From contig CAICTM010000363.1 of NCBI GenBank assembly GCA_903772945.1, positions 1 through 64,000 on the forward strand: DNA of 64,000 nt, read 5' to 3'. This DNA comes from Seminavis robusta (Eukaryota; Bacillariophyta; Bacillariophyceae; Naviculales; Naviculaceae). The notes under the pieces are model-generated. The model saw nothing but the letters and a program-made list of their open reading frames with translations, ran no database searches and was not told the origin of the DNA. The stretch's first letter is position 1. Each line of letters starts with the position of its first letter. The position numbers were made by a program, and so were the translations under genes. Shown in pieces: positions 62,418-64,000 of this stretch.

Positions 62418-63338
62418 GGTTCTTCTGTAGAATTCGGAAGAGGTATGTAGTAGGGGTATACAGTACTTTTTTATGCGTTGAAAGAAGAAGAATCAAAGAG
62501 GCTTGGATTCTTTCGTTTGTGTGGCTACCCGAGCTGCTGCTATTGCTATTGCATTTGCTTTGGCTTGTCCTTGAGCTGGACGAAGAAAATAAGAAGAATG
62601 AGAACAAACGAGGATGTCTCGCATCTACATCGGTGTTGACGTCCTCCTCATCACAAGAGGTGGCAGTAGGTATCCGACACTCCGTGGTTTGAAATTCTTT
62701 AGTCGTTTCCCTGTTATTGCGGCCCTTCAATTTGGGGTCAGACCCATCCAAATTATGGCCAGTTGGATATTTCATTTCGGTATTCAAATTCACCCTTGCC
62801 ACTCCCACCAGTCTCCAGCTTGCCACCAACAACCATTTTCATAGCGTTAATCAGACGGACAGAGGAGCAGACTGTCTCGTTTCTATAATTTTAGTTTCAA
62901 CACCTTGTTTCTTTAGAGGACTGTAATTAGAGAAGTCTTGTGGAAGCGCGATGTGGCTCTTTTGGTCACATGCCTTCCAAAACTTGGAATTTGGTTCTTT
63001 GCCAGGTTCATCAGACTGGTACGGCCGAGGTTTTTCCTGCTTGTCTGCTCGGTCCAAATTTAGATGATGGCGATCATATCAGTAAGCAAGACCGAACTTA
63101 GTTGCCAGCATCCTTCCTGGTCTATATTTATCTAACATAGTTGGATGTACTGGACCTGCCAGGCCACGAGCACACAACCCTTGATTGCTAAACAGCAGCC
63201 ATCATTCGAAGAAAGCGAGCTACTAGCCGTTGGCTAAGTGGACACTCAACCGCTTGCACGAACACACTCCAGCATCCAACCGGTACCGTACATCTGACAT
63301 CCAACCAAGCTTTCGAACGGTGGATTGCTGCTCCAATA
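62418..63338. promoter_or_regulatory. Intergenic region between divergent transporter and phosphatase genes
   Basis: About 920 bases with short ORFs on both strands and no supported gene. Both promoters must lie here. No clear core-promoter element is recognised. Confidence 0.35.
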
Positions 63339-64000
63339 ATGAGCCAAGATCAGGCAAACATACCGGTACCCCCCACCGGACTACAAACCGACGATGACCC
63401 ACCACCCGAGCCCAACGTTCTTGATGCCCCCAACATTTGGGCTTGGTACCACGCCATTGGTAGACTACTCGAGACTGGGACATTCCGCGAACCAAAAGAC
63501 TTGCCGGCACAAGTAACGCCTTGGATGATGATTTCCTCGGAATATCCATTACGGAACTTCGAACGGTTGCTCGAATTGGGGGTCACGCACGTACTCACGA
63601 CCAATGCCATGGTACCGGAACTTTTGGAGCCCGCACAGCAACGGTATGCCAAGTGCGGCTTTATCACGCATGGATACGTGGCGGGGCGAGACCGAGAGGG
63701 ATATGATATGTTGGGACAGCACTGGGGGGACTGCCTCGAGTTTTTGAGTGCTGTGCGGGGAGCAGACAACCAAAAGGTCGTGGTCCACTGTTCGGCAGGA
63801 CAAAATCGGTCGGGGTTGATTGTCGCAGCCGCTCTCATTGCTTTGGAGCGCATGACGTTGATCGAGGCGGTGGAAAATCTGAAACGCGTTCGTGGGGTGG
63901 TGCTGATCAATCGCAGCTTTCGACAGCAGCTGTGCGAATTCGCTGCCAAAGAAGGGTTGTTGGGCGACAAACCAGAGGGCTTTTCCGATGAGCCACCAGA
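63339..64000 (+). CDS. Dual-specificity protein phosphatase, cut by the window end
   Basis: The frame is open from the ATG at 63339 (CTCCAATAATGAGC) to the last base, so at least 220 residues are present and the C-terminus is missing. A Pro/Asp-rich N-terminus (PPPEPNVLDAP) precedes ITPW-like VTPWMMISSEYPLRNFERL and LGVTHVLTTNA, the usual start of a dual-specificity fold. The catalytic loop VVVHCSAGQNRSGLIVAAAL has the CX5R active site (HCSAGQNRS), followed by AVENLKRVRGVVLINRSFRQQL, typical of the helix after the active site. A general-acid Asp may be in YVAGRDREGYDM. The substrate, phosphoprotein or other, is open. Confidence 0.88.
   Translation, partial: MSQDQANIPVPPTGLQTDDDPPPEPNVLDAPNIWAWYHAIGRLLETGTFREPKDLPAQVTPWMMISSEYPLRNFERLLELGVTHVLTTNAMVPELLEPAQQRYAKCGFITHGYVAGRDREGYDMLGQHWGDCLEFLSAVRGADNQKVVVHCSAGQNRSGLIVAAALIALERMTLIEAVENLKRVRGVVLINRSFRQQLCEFAAKEGLLGDKPEGFSDEPP

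Noticed and set aside
1-64000. tRNA and rRNA genes
   Set aside because: I scanned for T-loop-like GTTCGANTC words and rRNA-like blocks and saw none that could be folded by eye; a covariance-model search would be decisive.

Overview
The window looks like nuclear DNA of a stramenopile, most probably a raphid pennate diatom of the Seminavis type. The genes are mostly intronless or carry short GT-AG introns of about 90 bases. Two predicted plastid proteins start with a signal peptide followed by an ANAFVP-like or VFSYAPP-like motif. There is a six-exon gene with the diatom DUF6824-type domain, a very large secreted Pro/Thr/Ser protein of cell-wall type, and two related leucine-rich-repeat-like genes of a kind common in diatoms. 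Species assignment is inference; there is no bacterial signature.

Layout. 1-6.1 kb: a broken mobile-element-like reading frame (1402-3280) and non-coding DNA. 6.2-23.6 kb: a small Ser/Arg-rich protein, two paralogous LRR-like proteins (9772-11397 and 21128-22813), a small acidic protein, a RING-CH membrane E3 ligase divergent from the RNA ligase RtcB, a four-helix membrane protein with a prenylation-type tail, a decayed gene (11804-12335) and several tandem repeats. 24-30.7 kb: a PNPOx-like flavoprotein, a RapZ-C-like protein, a protein with RNA polymerase II CTD-like heptads, a membrane-anchored JmjC-like/methyltransferase fusion, and a divergent small membrane protein. 30.7-34.4 kb: decayed duplicated gene pieces, two minisatellites and the 3' end of a non-LTR retrotransposon, whose tail also occurs at 12.67-12.84 kb. 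34.4-41 kb: a secreted histidine phosphatase and the DUF6824 gene, which has to be assembled from six exons including one of 27 bases. 41.5-46 kb: the giant secreted repeat protein, broken by indels inside its own repeats. 47-58 kb: a short-chain dehydrogenase, S-adenosylmethionine synthetase, an unknown protein with a SAP-like tail, a mitochondrial-carrier-family protein, a SOUL haem-binding protein with a likely GC-AG intron, a coiled-coil protein, and a plastid stomatin-like gene with a one-base frameshift. 58-64 kb: a large hypothetical protein, a PQ-loop transporter, and a dual-specificity phosphatase cut by the window end.

The genes do not form an operon or pathway. They are separate eukaryotic units, often in divergent pairs. 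Intergenic DNA is unusually rich in the palindromic tetramers CTAG and CCGG/GTAC. Several long ORFs begin only at TTG, CTG or GTG, and for those the first plausible ATG was chosen.
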